From positions 25,694,782 through 25,758,781 of the forward strand of contig NC_065535.1 of assembly GCF_932294415.1 (NCBI RefSeq): a stretch of DNA of 64,000 nucleotides. Direction: 5' to 3'. The translations under genes were made by a program, and so were the position numbers. This DNA comes from Quercus robur (lineage: Eukaryota > Streptophyta > Magnoliopsida > Fagales > Fagaceae). Under the pieces are notes generated by a model. That model worked only from the letters and a program-made list of their open reading frames with translations. It did no database searches and had not been told where the DNA came from. The first letter of the stretch is position 1. Every line of letters begins with the position of its first letter. Below are positions 54,981 to 64,000 of this stretch, piece by piece.

Positions 54981-57900
54981 CTCCCCCTCAAGAGTACAGC
55001 TCTTGCCTGTTGATCTTCCATACCAGTATGAGGATATTCCACATGAGAAGCAAAAATATTTATGACACTTAGTCTTCTAATTAGCCTTAAAAAACTCTCC
55101 ACTCCCAAGGCCTTGGTAAACACATCTGCCAACTGATTCTTAGTCGAAACATGGAAGGTTTTGAGTGCACCCTCAAGGATCTTATTCCTTACAATATGGC
55201 AGTCAGCTTCTATGTGTTTTGACCTCTCATGGAACACTGGATTAGCTGCTATATGGATTGCTGCCTGGTTGTCACAGTACATCAACACAGGCTGATCATG
55301 TTTGACATGTAAATCTTGTAGCAGATGCAAAATCCAAGTCAATTCACATGTGGTGTTAGCCATAGCTCTATATTCAGCTTCTGCACTAGACCTAGAGACT
55401 ATGCTTTGCTTCTTAGACCTCCAAGACACTAAGGCATCACCAAGGAACACACAATAGCCTGTTAGAGACTTTCTTGTGTCAGGACACCCTGCCCAATCAG
55501 CATCACAGTATGCTTTTAGGTGTAGATCAGATTTAGTGGGAAAGAAAACACCTTGACCAGGTGTTCCTTTTATGTATTGAAGTATTCTAGAGGCTGCTTT
55601 CATGTGTGGTGCTCTAGGCTGTGCTAAGAACTGGCTGAGTCTATGAACTGCATATGTGATATCCGGTCTGCTCAAGGTCAAGTACATAAGCTTCCCAATG
55701 AGCCTTCTATACTGTCCTGGATTGGTAAGTAAGTCTCCACTGCCTTTAGACAACTTCAGTTGCTGTTCCATTGGGGTTTGGACTGGTTTACACCCTGTCA
55801 TACCAGTTTCTTCAAGCACTTCCAAGGCATACTTCCTCTGTGTTAAGCTGATCCCACTCTTGTTCCTTGCAATCTCTAAACCCAAGAAATACTTGAGTGA
55901 TCCCAAGTCTTTAATACCAAACTTTTGATCAAGAATGGACTTGAGAGAGACAACACAGGCATGATCATTGCCAGTGATCACCATATCATCAACATAGACC
56001 AACAGAGCAGTGAACAAGGACCCTTTGCTGTGCACAAATAAGGAATGATCAGCCTGAGATTGAACAAAACCAAGCTCCTTTATTGTTGTTGATAGCTTAG
56101 TGTACCATTGCCTTGAAGCTTGTCTCAACCCATAAAGAGATTTAACCAATTTGCACACCTTAGGAGCAGTGGAAGAATCTGAAACACACTCCCCCTTACT
56201 GAGAAAACCAGGTGGCAATGACATATAAACCTCTTCATCCAAATCACCATGCAAAAAGGCATTGTTGATGTCCAATTGGTGCAAAGGCCATTGCTTGGCA
56301 GCAGCAAGAGCAATCAAGACCCTCACTGAAACTGTTTTAGCAACAGGAGAGAAGGTTTCAAGAAAATCAAGACCTTCCCTTTGAGTATATCCCTTTGCAA
56401 CCAGCCTAGCTTTGAACCTTTCAACACTTCCATCAGGGTTAAGCTTGACTTTATAAACCCATTTGCAGCCAATGGGAAGCTTACCAGGAGGCAAGGTAGT
56501 CACAGTCCAAGTATGATTCTGTTCAAGGGCCTGGATTTCTTTGTCCATGGCAGCCCTCCAAAGTGGATCTTGAACAGCTTGGGAGAAATTTGAAGGCTCT
56601 TTAGGACTAGAAGTAACTGCCAGCAAATAAGAATGGTAGCATGGCTCCAAGTGAGAATATGTAAGACATTGATCAAGAGCATAAGGAGCACCAGGTGCAA
56701 TGGCAGTACAAGCATAGTCCTGCAAATAAGCAGGAGGTCTGATATCCCTAGTGGACTTCCTTAGAGGCACTGGAGGCACTGAAGCAACTGGTGGTGATGA
56801 AGAAGGTACTGCATCAGAATGACACATCTGTATAGGACTAGAAGAAGAAATAGGATTAGAAGACAAGACAAGTGGAACATGCTGATGAGAAGAAGAAGGT
56901 GGATCAGTAAAATCCATGGAAGAGGGTTCAGAAATGCTGACAGGAGTAACAAAATCAGCAACACCAGCAGAACAAGAAGCTTCCACAGCAGATGATAGGA
57001 AAGGATCTGCATTATGAGGTGAAATAGAAGCAAAAGGGAAAGAATTTTCATGGAAAACCACATCTCTAGAAAGGAACACCTTGTTAGTAGACAAATCAAG
57101 AACCTTATATCCTTTAACCCCAAAAGGATATCCCAAGAAGACACACCTAACAGCTCTAGGGGCAAATTTAGACCTATGATTTGAAAGAGTGGAAGCAAAG
57201 CATAAGCAACCAAACACTTTAAGATGTGCATAGCTAGGTGGATGACCAAATAAAACTTCATAAGGAATCTGATTTGACAAAACAGATGAAGGGGTTCTGT
57301 TGATTAAGTACACAGCAGCTAGTATAGCATGACCCCACAAATGCAAAGGTAAATGGGATTGAAACATGAGAGCTCTTGCCACATTTAAGATGTGTTGGTG
57401 CTTCCTCTCAACAATAGCATTTTGTTGAGGGGTTTCAACACAACTCAAATGATGTAAGATGCCCCTTTTTGCAAAAAAATCTTTCATGATGAATTCAGTC
57501 CCATTGTCAGACCTTAGAGTTTTAATTTTCTTACAAAATTGAGTCTCCACCATAGTGCAAAATTGTTCTAAAACAGATTGTGTTTGAGACTTATGCTTTA
57601 ACAGATAAACCCAAGTGGTTCTAGAATAGTCATCAACAATGGTTAAAAAATACTTGCAATGATCAATGGTAGAAACCGAGAAGGGTCCCCACAAATCACA
57701 ATGAATCAACTCAAAGCAAGATTTAGACAAATGAGAGCTTTTATTAAAGGGTAAACGTTTTTGTTTTGCAAGGGGACAAATGTTACAATCAAGGGTCTCA
57801 ATAGAAATGAAACTAGGTACATCACTAGATTTTATTGAAGCCAATTTGGCATTTGACAGGTGGCCCAATCTGGAGTGCCAGATGTGAACTTGAGGACTAT

Positions 57901-59572
57901 GTACAGAAGCAGCAACAGATGGTGAAGAAATGTAGCTCTTGTCCAGCAAGTAAAGTCCATTGCTTTCTCTACCCAGACCAAGTGTGCTCCAATGAGCAAG
58001 GTCCTGGATAAAGCAACAATGTCCAAGGAAAATAAGGCAACAAGCAGTGGACTTAACTAACTGACTGACAGAGATGAGATTGAAACTAAAAGATGGGACA
58101 CAAAGAACATTGTGAAGTATAAGGTGTTCTGATATCTTCACAATGCCAACATGAGTAACAGAAGCAACTTCACCATTAGGTAAATTGACAAAGGTGTTTA
58201 GGGTAGCAGTGATAGTGGTGAAACATGCAATAGAATGGACCATATGATCTGTAGCCCCTGTGTCTATGACCCAATCAGTGGCACAAAAGACATCCCTATC
58301 AGCTACTTTAGCAGAAAAGATTGAATGCTTCAAGGAAGGGGAAAAATGAAGCAAAGGATTGATACCTGACATGGTGTCAACAAAGGTAGATTGAGTATAG
58401 TCTGAAGATGTCATAGATGTGGAAGGCACACCAGTTGCAGCATGCGAACCAGTAGCTCCAGAAAGCATGCTAGAGACAGCAGCACTTGTACTAACACTTG
58501 CAACATGGTGATTAGCACCTTGACCAGTCCCAGAATTGAATAGAGCAAGTAATTGTTCACACTGTGCCTTAGAAATAGGACACTGAACAGATGCATTAGA
58601 AGGAACCTCAACAGCTTGACCTTGAGGATATGAAACTTGGTTAGCATTGGAATTAGGCTTCCCTTTGTGCTTGTAACCTGGTGGATACCCGTGGAGCTTG
58701 TAACACTTGTCCATAGTATGTCCAAGCATGTTACAATGGGTACACAAAGGTCTTTCCTTCTTGAAACCACCTTTATTGCCTGAATATCCCCTGGTATTGG
58801 CATACATTGCCACTGAATCAGGCTTAGGTGTGAAGGTAGAGCCATGGCCAATGCCTTTGTGAGATTCTTCTTGGAGAACCAGAGCATATACCTTGCTCAT
58901 TGAAGGAAATGGTTCAAGCATGAGAATGTGACTCCTCACTGTCTCGAAATTCTCACTGAGTCCCATCAAGAACCTCATCACATAGGATTTCTCATGTGCA
59001 ATGCTCAGAGTTTTCATTGCTCCACAAGAGCAGGCTGGTAAAGGTTCATAATGAATCAATTGATCCCAAAGCTTCTTGAATTTAGAATAGTACTCAGTCA
59101 CTGATAATTGCCCCTGAGTTATCTGTGAAATCTCTTGCTGAAGATTATAAACCTTTGGTCCATTTCCTTGTGAAAACACACGCTGTAACTCCAGCCACAT
59201 CTCCCTTGCAGTCTCACAGTACATGATGCCACTTGAAACATCATCATGCATAGAGTTGATCAACCAAGAAAGCACCATTGTGTTACAACTTTCCCAATCT
59301 TCATACAGAGGAGAATCATCTTCAGGCTTTACAATCTTGCCATTCACGAATCCTATCTTTTTCTTGGCAGTCAATGCTAGAACCATAGCCCTAGACCAAG
59401 ATTGATAGTTCCTCATCCCCAAGAGTGGTTGAGTGACTAAGATATTTCCAGGATTCTCACTTGCACTAAGGAAAAACCGATTGGGAGAATTGATTTCTGT
59501 GTTAGACTGAGGAGCTTGGTGTGTGGATTGATTGTGCGTAGGATCAGAGTCACTTCCTTCAACAGAGGCCAT
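54743..59572 (-). CDS. Copia gag-pol polyprotein, intact
   Basis: 1609 codons, uninterrupted. Approximate order: gag (LLGMRNYQSWSRAMVLALTA near 50), zinc knuckle CTHCNMLGHTMDKC (about 276-289), protease WVIDTGATDHM (about 432), integrase with HSRLGHL and CDLWGP (about 623), SDNGTEF (about 686) and VERKH (about 720), giving the D, D, E residues; reverse transcriptase from GCKWVYKVK through RLVAKGYTQREGLDF to LVYVDDMVITGND (YVDD near 1193); RNase H with YCDADWAGC (about 1353), AEAEYRAM and CDNQAAI. It resembles Pol of RE1/Retrofit-type plant elements. The usual end is near NQLADVFTKAL; here about 100 residues follow, the last 79 or so encoded by the 3' LTR. The knuckle and catalytic residues I can see are intact, so it may be active. 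Confidence 0.93.
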   Translation of the reverse strand: MASVEGSDSDPTHNQSTHQAPQSNTEINSPNRFFLSASENPGNILVTQPLLGMRNYQSWSRAMVLALTAKKKIGFVNGKIVKPEDDSPLYEDWESCNTMVLSWLINSMHDDVSSGIMYCETAREMWLELQRVFSQGNGPKVYNLQQEISQITQGQLSVTEYYSKFKKLWDQLIHYEPLPACSCGAMKTLSIAHEKSYVMRFLMGLSENFETVRSHILMLEPFPSMSKVYALVLQEESHKGIGHGSTFTPKPDSVAMYANTRGYSGNKGGFKKERPLCTHCNMLGHTMDKCYKLHGYPPGYKHKGKPNSNANQVSYPQGQAVEVPSNASVQCPISKAQCEQLLALFNSGTGQGANHHVASVSTSAAVSSMLSGATGSHAATGVPSTSMTSSDYTQSTFVDTMSGINPLLHFSPSLKHSIFSAKVADRDVFCATDWVIDTGATDHMVHSIACFTTITATLNTFVNLPNGEVASVTHVGIVKISEHLILHNVLCVPSFSFNLISVSQLVKSTACCLIFLGHCCFIQDLAHWSTLGLGRESNGLYLLDKSYISSPSVAASVHSPQVHIWHSRLGHLSNAKLASIKSSDVPSFISIETLDCNICPLAKQKRLPFNKSSHLSKSCFELIHCDLWGPFSVSTIDHCKYFLTIVDDYSRTTWVYLLKHKSQTQSVLEQFCTMVETQFCKKIKTLRSDNGTEFIMKDFFAKRGILHHLSCVETPQQNAIVERKHQHILNVARALMFQSHLPLHLWGHAILAAVYLINRTPSSVLSNQIPYEVLFGHPPSYAHLKVFGCLCFASTLSNHRSKFAPRAVRCVFLGYPFGVKGYKVLDLSTNKVFLSRDVVFHENSFPFASISPHNADPFLSSAVEASCSAGVADFVTPVSISEPSSMDFTDPPSSSHQHVPLVLSSNPISSSSPIQMCHSDAVPSSSPPVASVPPVPLRKSTRDIRPPAYLQDYACTAIAPGAPYALDQCLTYSHLEPCYHSYLLAVTSSPKEPSNFSQAVQDPLWRAAMDKEIQALEQNHTWTVTTLPPGKLPIGCKWVYKVKLNPDGSVERFKARLVAKGYTQREGLDFLETFSPVAKTVSVRVLIALAAAKQWPLHQLDINNAFLHGDLDEEVYMSLPPGFLSKGECVSDSSTAPKVCKLVKSLYGLRQASRQWYTKLSTTIKELGFVQSQADHSLFVHSKGSLFTALLVYVDDMVITGNDHACVVSLKSILDQKFGIKDLGSLKYFLGLEIARNKSGISLTQRKYALEVLEETGMTGCKPVQTPMEQQLKLSKGSGDLLTNPGQYRRLIGKLMYLTLSRPDITYAVHRLSQFLAQPRAPHMKAASRILQYIKGTPGQGVFFPTKSDLHLKAYCDADWAGCPDTRKSLTGYCVFLGDALVSWRSKKQSIVSRSSAEAEYRAMANTTCELTWILHLLQDLHVKHDQPVLMYCDNQAAIHIAANPVFHERSKHIEADCHIVRNKILEGALKTFHVSTKNQLADVFTKALGVESFLRLIRRLSVINIFASHVEYPHTGMEDQQARAVLLRGSIKNAKKCCISQATQLASSVAGTDEGSTSSATRPAVSAAFADEVRTDQTTKLASKDKINSAILEMIESMPHHEFFIQDH

Positions 59573-59758
59573 TGATGATTTTCACGAAGCTTGAATGAAA
59601 CTTCTAATGAAATTGGAAATGGAATCGAAAGACAAGATTCAATATCAACAGAGATGAATTAAGATCTTGCAAAATCAGAATTCAAGGAAAACTCTTGAAG
59701 TATTCTCTGTTTGGCAAACAAGAAAAGTTTGTAACAAGAAGCGAAGCTAGCACATGCT

Positions 59759-59772
59759 AGGGCTCTGATACC
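59759..59772 (-). promoter_or_regulatory. Primer binding site of the young Copia element
   Basis: The minus strand reads TGGTATCAGAGCCC next to the LTR end TTTACA; it is the standard initiator-Met tRNA primer site. Confidence 0.9.
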
Positions 59773-59773
59773 A

Positions 59774-60239
59774 TGTAAAGAAACAGAGAAACTAAATAGA
59801 ATAGAGAGAATTTCATTGATTGAAGAATGAATTACAATGAAATGAATTGAATGAATAAACATCTACACATTACTCTGTTTATATACACAGAGAAATAACT
59901 AACTCAACTATTGGCGCCAAAATCAGTTATTTGAATTTTCTGGTGGCTGTACACGTGGCAAGCCTAAGTAACTAACTCCTAGATTTGTGGAACTAACTTC
60001 TTCAATGATCCTGGATGAAGAACTCATGATGTGGCATGGACTCAATCATTTCCAAGATTGCTGAGTTGATCTTGTCCTTTGATGCTAGCTTGGTAGTCTG
60101 ATCAGTGCGTACCTCATCAGCAAATGCTGCACTGACTGCTGGTCTTGTGGCTGAGCTAGTGCTTCCTTCATCAGTCCCAGCTACACTACTAGCTAGCTGT
60201 GTGGCTTGAGATATGCAACACTTCTTTGCATTCTTAATA
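59774..60239 (-). repeat. 5' LTR of the young Copia element
   Basis: 466 bp, same sequence as 54515-54980 as far as I can read. It should hold the promoter; on the minus strand TATATAAACAGAGTAAT (around 59870-59886) is a good TATA-like element about 100 bases from the LTR's inner end. Confidence 0.9.
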
Positions 60240-60244
60240 GAAAG

Positions 60245-62577
60245 GAAGATACGTTGACCATATGATGATCAATAATTGCCAAATGAGAATCCAAATTTCG
60301 AGAAAGACGTGTAATGAACACCATGCACAATAGGAATAGGGGATCAAGAACCTTAAGAATTAATTCAACAATGATAATAATCAATAGTTTTCTTTTATTT
60401 GTGAAAATTTATTTGATTGGAAGGAAAGCATGCCACGTATCCCATTGACCACGTGGAAATGCAACATCCCCGCGACGTTATCCCTATCATTAATTAATTA
60501 AAAAATCTTCCTTGTACTAATTCTTATTTTTTTGCTAATCCCCACGGACGATACTATTGTAGACTTGTACAATGTACCGGTCCAAACATGCCGACGTCTC
60601 AGACTTTTTTTCTTATATATATATATATATTGAGGAAAAATCGGCAGACGTTTTTTTAATGAAAGACTTTGTTACACTCAAATCACTAAAATGCCCATCT
60701 GTGAAGTCAGAGAACACGCTCTAAAACCAAATTAATGATTAATCACAACATGAAAATCTAATCGAAAAGCCTGAAATGACCCCCACAAAATGGATAATAT
60801 ATAACAGTCAGTCAAAAGCAGAGAAATAGAGAGATTTTTCAGCAGGCTAATCTCAATCTTATGAAAGTCGAGCCAATACAAAAGAAAAAAACATAAACAA
60901 ATACTTAATTAATTACTGGTAGCCTGTAGAAATAAATCGGCATATCATTCAGTAGGATGTGCAGTGGCGACTCTAGAAATTTTGTTTAGAAGGGTCATTA
61001 AGAAACTTAAATTAAAAATTTTTTAATAAAAAAATAATTTGAATATATTAGGTTATTGACAAAAAAATAATAATAAAACACGAAGTTTTATAATTTCTTT
61101 TTACAAGTTTTTAAATTTTGAATTGTTACGTAATAGTTCATTATAAGTGTCTATTGTCAATGTGGGTAGCTACGAGCTTATGACCATTTTATTTTATTAA
61201 ATTTGCCTAACATTTTTTTATCTTTATGTAGTTGTTATTATCTATTTGTCTTTGCTTTTATAAAAATATTTTAAAGTAAATGACTAATCTCAATTCTCAA
61301 TTCATTGGCTCCGTATTAATTATTGACACACACAATCATACTTGTTCATATTACATAATATTATCTACTACGTGTCTACTTAACCAATCAAATGCTTAAA
61401 TAATCACTAACTTTACAATTTTTTTCTTGAATTTTACTAACTTAAAAAAAAAAAAAAACATATTATAATATGATAATAATACACAAACATGTAAAAAAAA
61501 AAAAATTCTCTCTATTTCCTAATTGTTAAATTATATAAAGTTATATTATATATTTATACTATACACACATCATAATTCACACAAATAGCATTATATATAA
61601 TAAAAAGTAATATATTTGATACACTCACACACATGTAATATAAATTTATAATAAAGAGTGAAACTTACAATTCACAAACACTTAATTTTTACTCTTAGAG
61701 ACTAATTTACTTGTAATAAGGGTGTATAAGATTTAAGTCAAGGTGTGAAAAAAAAAACATTTTTAAGAATAAATTAAAGTATTAAACTAAACAAAATATT
61801 TTGTATATATATATATATGTATATATATTTGAAGTCAGGGGGTTCATTTGAACCCCCTGAATAACCTGTAGTATGAAAAGTTATGGCATATTAAAATTTA
61901 TGTATGTGATTTACAATTTGGTTTTTATGATAAATCTCTCTCTATAAAATCTTCATCTTTTAATGCAGTTTCCCATCTTAAATTGTAGTTCATTGCACAG
62001 ATTTTACAAAACTGTACAAGTCACCTAGAACAAAGGTTTGTCAAGTCAGGTATGAGATTAGTAAATCATACCGTGACTAATATAATTTATTGAATAAAAA
62101 AGAGAGCTCAAAAGTGTGATCATTACTTCTGACCTACTTAAACTATGCTCATAATTGGTATGAGACCACTTGAACAATAGCAGAGCAGCCAGAGCTTGTC
62201 ACTACTTGACTCACAATTTTGAACTCATAAGATAATAGGTCAAGCGGGTTTCGTACCACTAAGGCACTTCCGGGGGTGGTATTCTGGTATCAAGTAGGTG
62301 ATTAGTTTCGTGTGAAGGAGAAAGATAATGAACAACACAAAAAAACAAAGCACACTTTTGCTTGGTGGCACTTGTAACCCACCAACACCTCCACTAGTCC
62401 ACTTGTTGCACAGTTTGCTTTGTTTTGATTATGGTAATTTACTGTTAATTATAATGAAAAATATTACACAATTTTATCTTTGTTATGAAAATTTACACCC
62501 AAATTTTTTTTTAAAAAAAAAACCTCAAAGTAATTGTCCATCGTGGGAGAGATAAAAGCGATTAACAAGGTAAGGTG
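60245..62577. other. Intergenic; DNA-transposon remnant
   Basis: 60961 starts CAGTGGCGACTCTAGAAATTTTG and 61828-61860 has CAGGGGGTTCATTTGAACCCCCTG, a perfect palindrome; together they look like the two ends of a plant non-autonomous DNA element of about 0.9 kb, AT-rich and non-coding. AT runs at 60617-60630 and 61803-61830. A short frame at 62328 is not convincing. Confidence 0.4.
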
Positions 62578-62890
62578 AATGCTAGGAATTCTGGAATCCT
62601 TAACAGCCTTATGGCTGAATTATGGACTCTTAAGAGATGGTTTAGCGCTAGCCAAGTCTTTAAATAAATCTAATATTATCATCGAAGTCGATGCCTTTTC
62701 ATTAGTGTTATTCTCATGAATACCTCTGTCAATATCTCTTTGGAACCAATTCTGTTTGATTGCAAGAGCAGCAAGACCCTATTGGATGAGTTTCCTTGCA
62801 AGAGACTGAGCACATATATTGGAATTTTGTTATGGAATTGAACCAATTCTCGAACCAATTGCAAGATCCTATTGGATGAGTTTTCTTGAA
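62578..62890 (+). pseudogene. LINE RNase H fragment
   Basis: The plus strand reads GLLRDGLALAKSLNKSNIII EVDAFSLVLF and then, with a shift, NTSVNISLEPILFDCKS with LLDEF. This is the second half of the RVT_3 RNase H domain of L1-type LINEs (normal LRDGLALA..L....I..E.DA). The phrase CAAGA.CCTATTGGATGAGTTT occurs twice (62768 and 62861), an internal duplication. No target duplication identified. Confidence 0.6.
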
Positions 62891-62925
62891 CCAATTCTTG
62901 CTAATTATGGAACTTTGTTATGTTC

Positions 62926-63117
62926 GGGTTCGTTTGGATTGAACTTATTGTTGCTGAAACTGAAAAATGAAAACATTGTACTAAAATAATTTTTAAATGT
63001 ATGAATAGTGTTGTGGGACCCGTAAACAGTGCATGAATAGTACATAAACAGTACATGAATAGTATTTTTTTGTCCCCTGCATAGTAAAATCATGTGATTT
63101 TACTATTCATGTGCAGG

Positions 63118-63157
<40 letters not shown>

Positions 63158-63206
63158 GAAAACGCAAAACATGGACGTCACTTTCAGCTGAAACCAAACG
63201 GGTGCG
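62926..63206. mobile_element. TTTGG-ended MITE with long poly-A
   Basis: The left end GGGTTCGTTTGGATTGAAC and the complement of the right end, AACGCACCCGTTTGGTTTCAGC, are inverted ends (shared CGTTTGG core), with GCTGAAA near both. Inside are repeated CAGT.CATGAATAGTA units, a palindrome GTAAAATCATGTGATTTTAC (63084-63103) and an A run of about 37 (63117-63153). Confidence 0.55.
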
Positions 63207-64000
63207 TTGTAAATTTGTAATATTATGTATTTTTTTACCTCATCGTCTATGGTGTAGGATGCTCTGGCCCTAGACCTAGAGGGCTTTGTTTATAATAGAC
63301 TTATTACTCTTTAATCTGAGCATCATTCATTGTTAGCCCTCCCCCAAAAGAAAAGGAAAATAAGAGAATGATAGACAAAAACAATAAGGGAGCAAGAATC
63401 CTTTGTCCAAAGTAGGACATAGAGCAAACTAAGATTTTTTTTTTTTTTTTTTCTCCAAAGGGTAAATTTTGGACTATAGAAGCTATGATATGAGTCTAAG
63501 TTGTTAAAATTACTTGTGTATTGTTATTTATTTATTTTCAGGGAGTGGTGGGAGATGATTAAGGAAACAAAAGTAAATATGTAAAAGCATACATACCCTC
63601 TTATCACTTCTAAAAAAATGTCTTATTTTCTTCTCTTGTTATTTCCCAATATCCAACCCTATACTAAACATTCTACAAGGTTGGGTATATATATGTATTT
63701 TCCTATCATTATACAAGTGATATGCAGTTCATTTGCAAGTTCTTGTATACTATAATTAGGGGTGTCTATGGGGTCAAGTTTAGTAGGGTTTTTGTTCCAC
63801 CCTTTATTCCACTTGCTAATGGATTCAAAAAGACTCCACTAATGTCGGTTGTTAATGCTTGAATGATCAACTGGCTAGCCTCATTTGATATGTTGTTGGA
63901 TCTAATTGGTTTCGTAGGTGTGGCACAATGAAAGCATCTTTGAAAGTCACTTGAAAATCGAGGGAAAACGGTCTCTAGATCTCTCCTGGATTTATCATCG
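63207..64000. other. Intergenic to the window end
   Basis: T run at 63436-63452. No gene recognised. Confidence 0.35.

Larger units (their letters stand above)
54515..60239 (-). mobile_element. Complete young Copia retrotransposon
   Basis: 5725 bp on the minus strand: 5' LTR (59774-60239), primer site, one gag-pol frame, purine tract and 3' LTR (54515-54980). GAAAG flanks it at 54510-54514 and 60240-60244. Both LTRs are 466 bp and I see no difference between them on reading, so insertion was very recent. The ends on the coding strand are TA...CA, a known non-canonical form in Copia, rather than TG...CA. All parts needed for autonomous movement appear to be present. Confidence 0.92.

Noticed and set aside
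56761-57261. Leu-rich 166-codon minus frame and the 158-codon frame at 58411-58887
   Set aside because: Alternative frames of the intact Copia gag-pol gene; Leu-rich composition is a codon-shift artefact.
1-64000. CRISPR arrays, rRNA or tRNA genes
   Set aside because: No regular spacer-repeat array and no cloverleaf or rRNA sequence was noticed; the only tRNA-like text is the SINE head at 34593.

Overview
The window is nuclear plant DNA. It is AT-rich, with long poly-A/T and AT runs, LTR retrotransposons, a LINE, a SINE, a Helitron and MITEs, and GT-AG introns. The element types and style of the LTRs suggest a woody eudicot, possibly Fagaceae such as oak or chestnut, but that placement is inference and no diagnostic host gene fixes it. 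It is a gene-poor, repeat-rich stretch. I support three host genes: a VQ-motif protein of the MKS1 type (10668-11384, minus) and two paralogous two-exon genes for very small secreted peptides (16626-18401 and 38801-39759, both minus).

Layout. 1-7330 is a nested pair: a Copia-type element (gag, primer site and one LTR) inserted in the integrase of a decayed Gypsy element that is itself lying on the minus strand. 7331-10667 is intergenic with two Mutator-type MITEs that have clear 9-bp target duplications. The VQ gene follows, then a solo LTR (12571-13422). From about 15110 to 18510 lies peptide gene A, whose flanks and intron collected an inverted-repeat transposon and a fragment of a DRT102/RpiB-like gene. 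18844-24900 is repeats: a TIR element carrying a solo LTR, a Stowaway-like MITE and several tiny poly-A insertions. 24942-27260 is a dead Copia pol. 27.9-36.2 kb holds a fold-back element, an 830-bp TIR element inside a GA microsatellite, a SINE and a 5'-truncated LINE. 37.1-39.8 kb is the second peptide gene, B, in a direct segmental duplication of the gene A segment.

40.6-48.5 kb is the most unusual architecture: a long inverted repeat (two arms of about 1.76 kb around a 392-bp loop) made of fragments of a polyamine-transporter-like (APC/LAT/PUT family) gene and TTGCAATA-rich sequence. It is flanked by a direct repeat, and the right copy of that repeat contains a 760-bp non-autonomous Helitron that carries two exons of a C2-domain gene. 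50.7-52.3 kb has a decayed secreted-protein-like ORF cut by a TIR element with a minisatellite. 54515-60239 is a complete, apparently very young Copia element with two 466-bp LTRs in which I see no difference, an intact 1609-codon gag-pol, TA...CA termini and a 5-bp target duplication. The rest, to 64000, is decayed repeat sequence.

The most promising unknown biology is the pair of small secreted peptide genes (signal peptide, RRLL, then an acidic-Tyr / TxGRGxYN C-terminus) and the transporter-derived inverted repeat, which has the right form to make double-stranded RNA against its parent gene family. Both functions are inferences from sequence alone.
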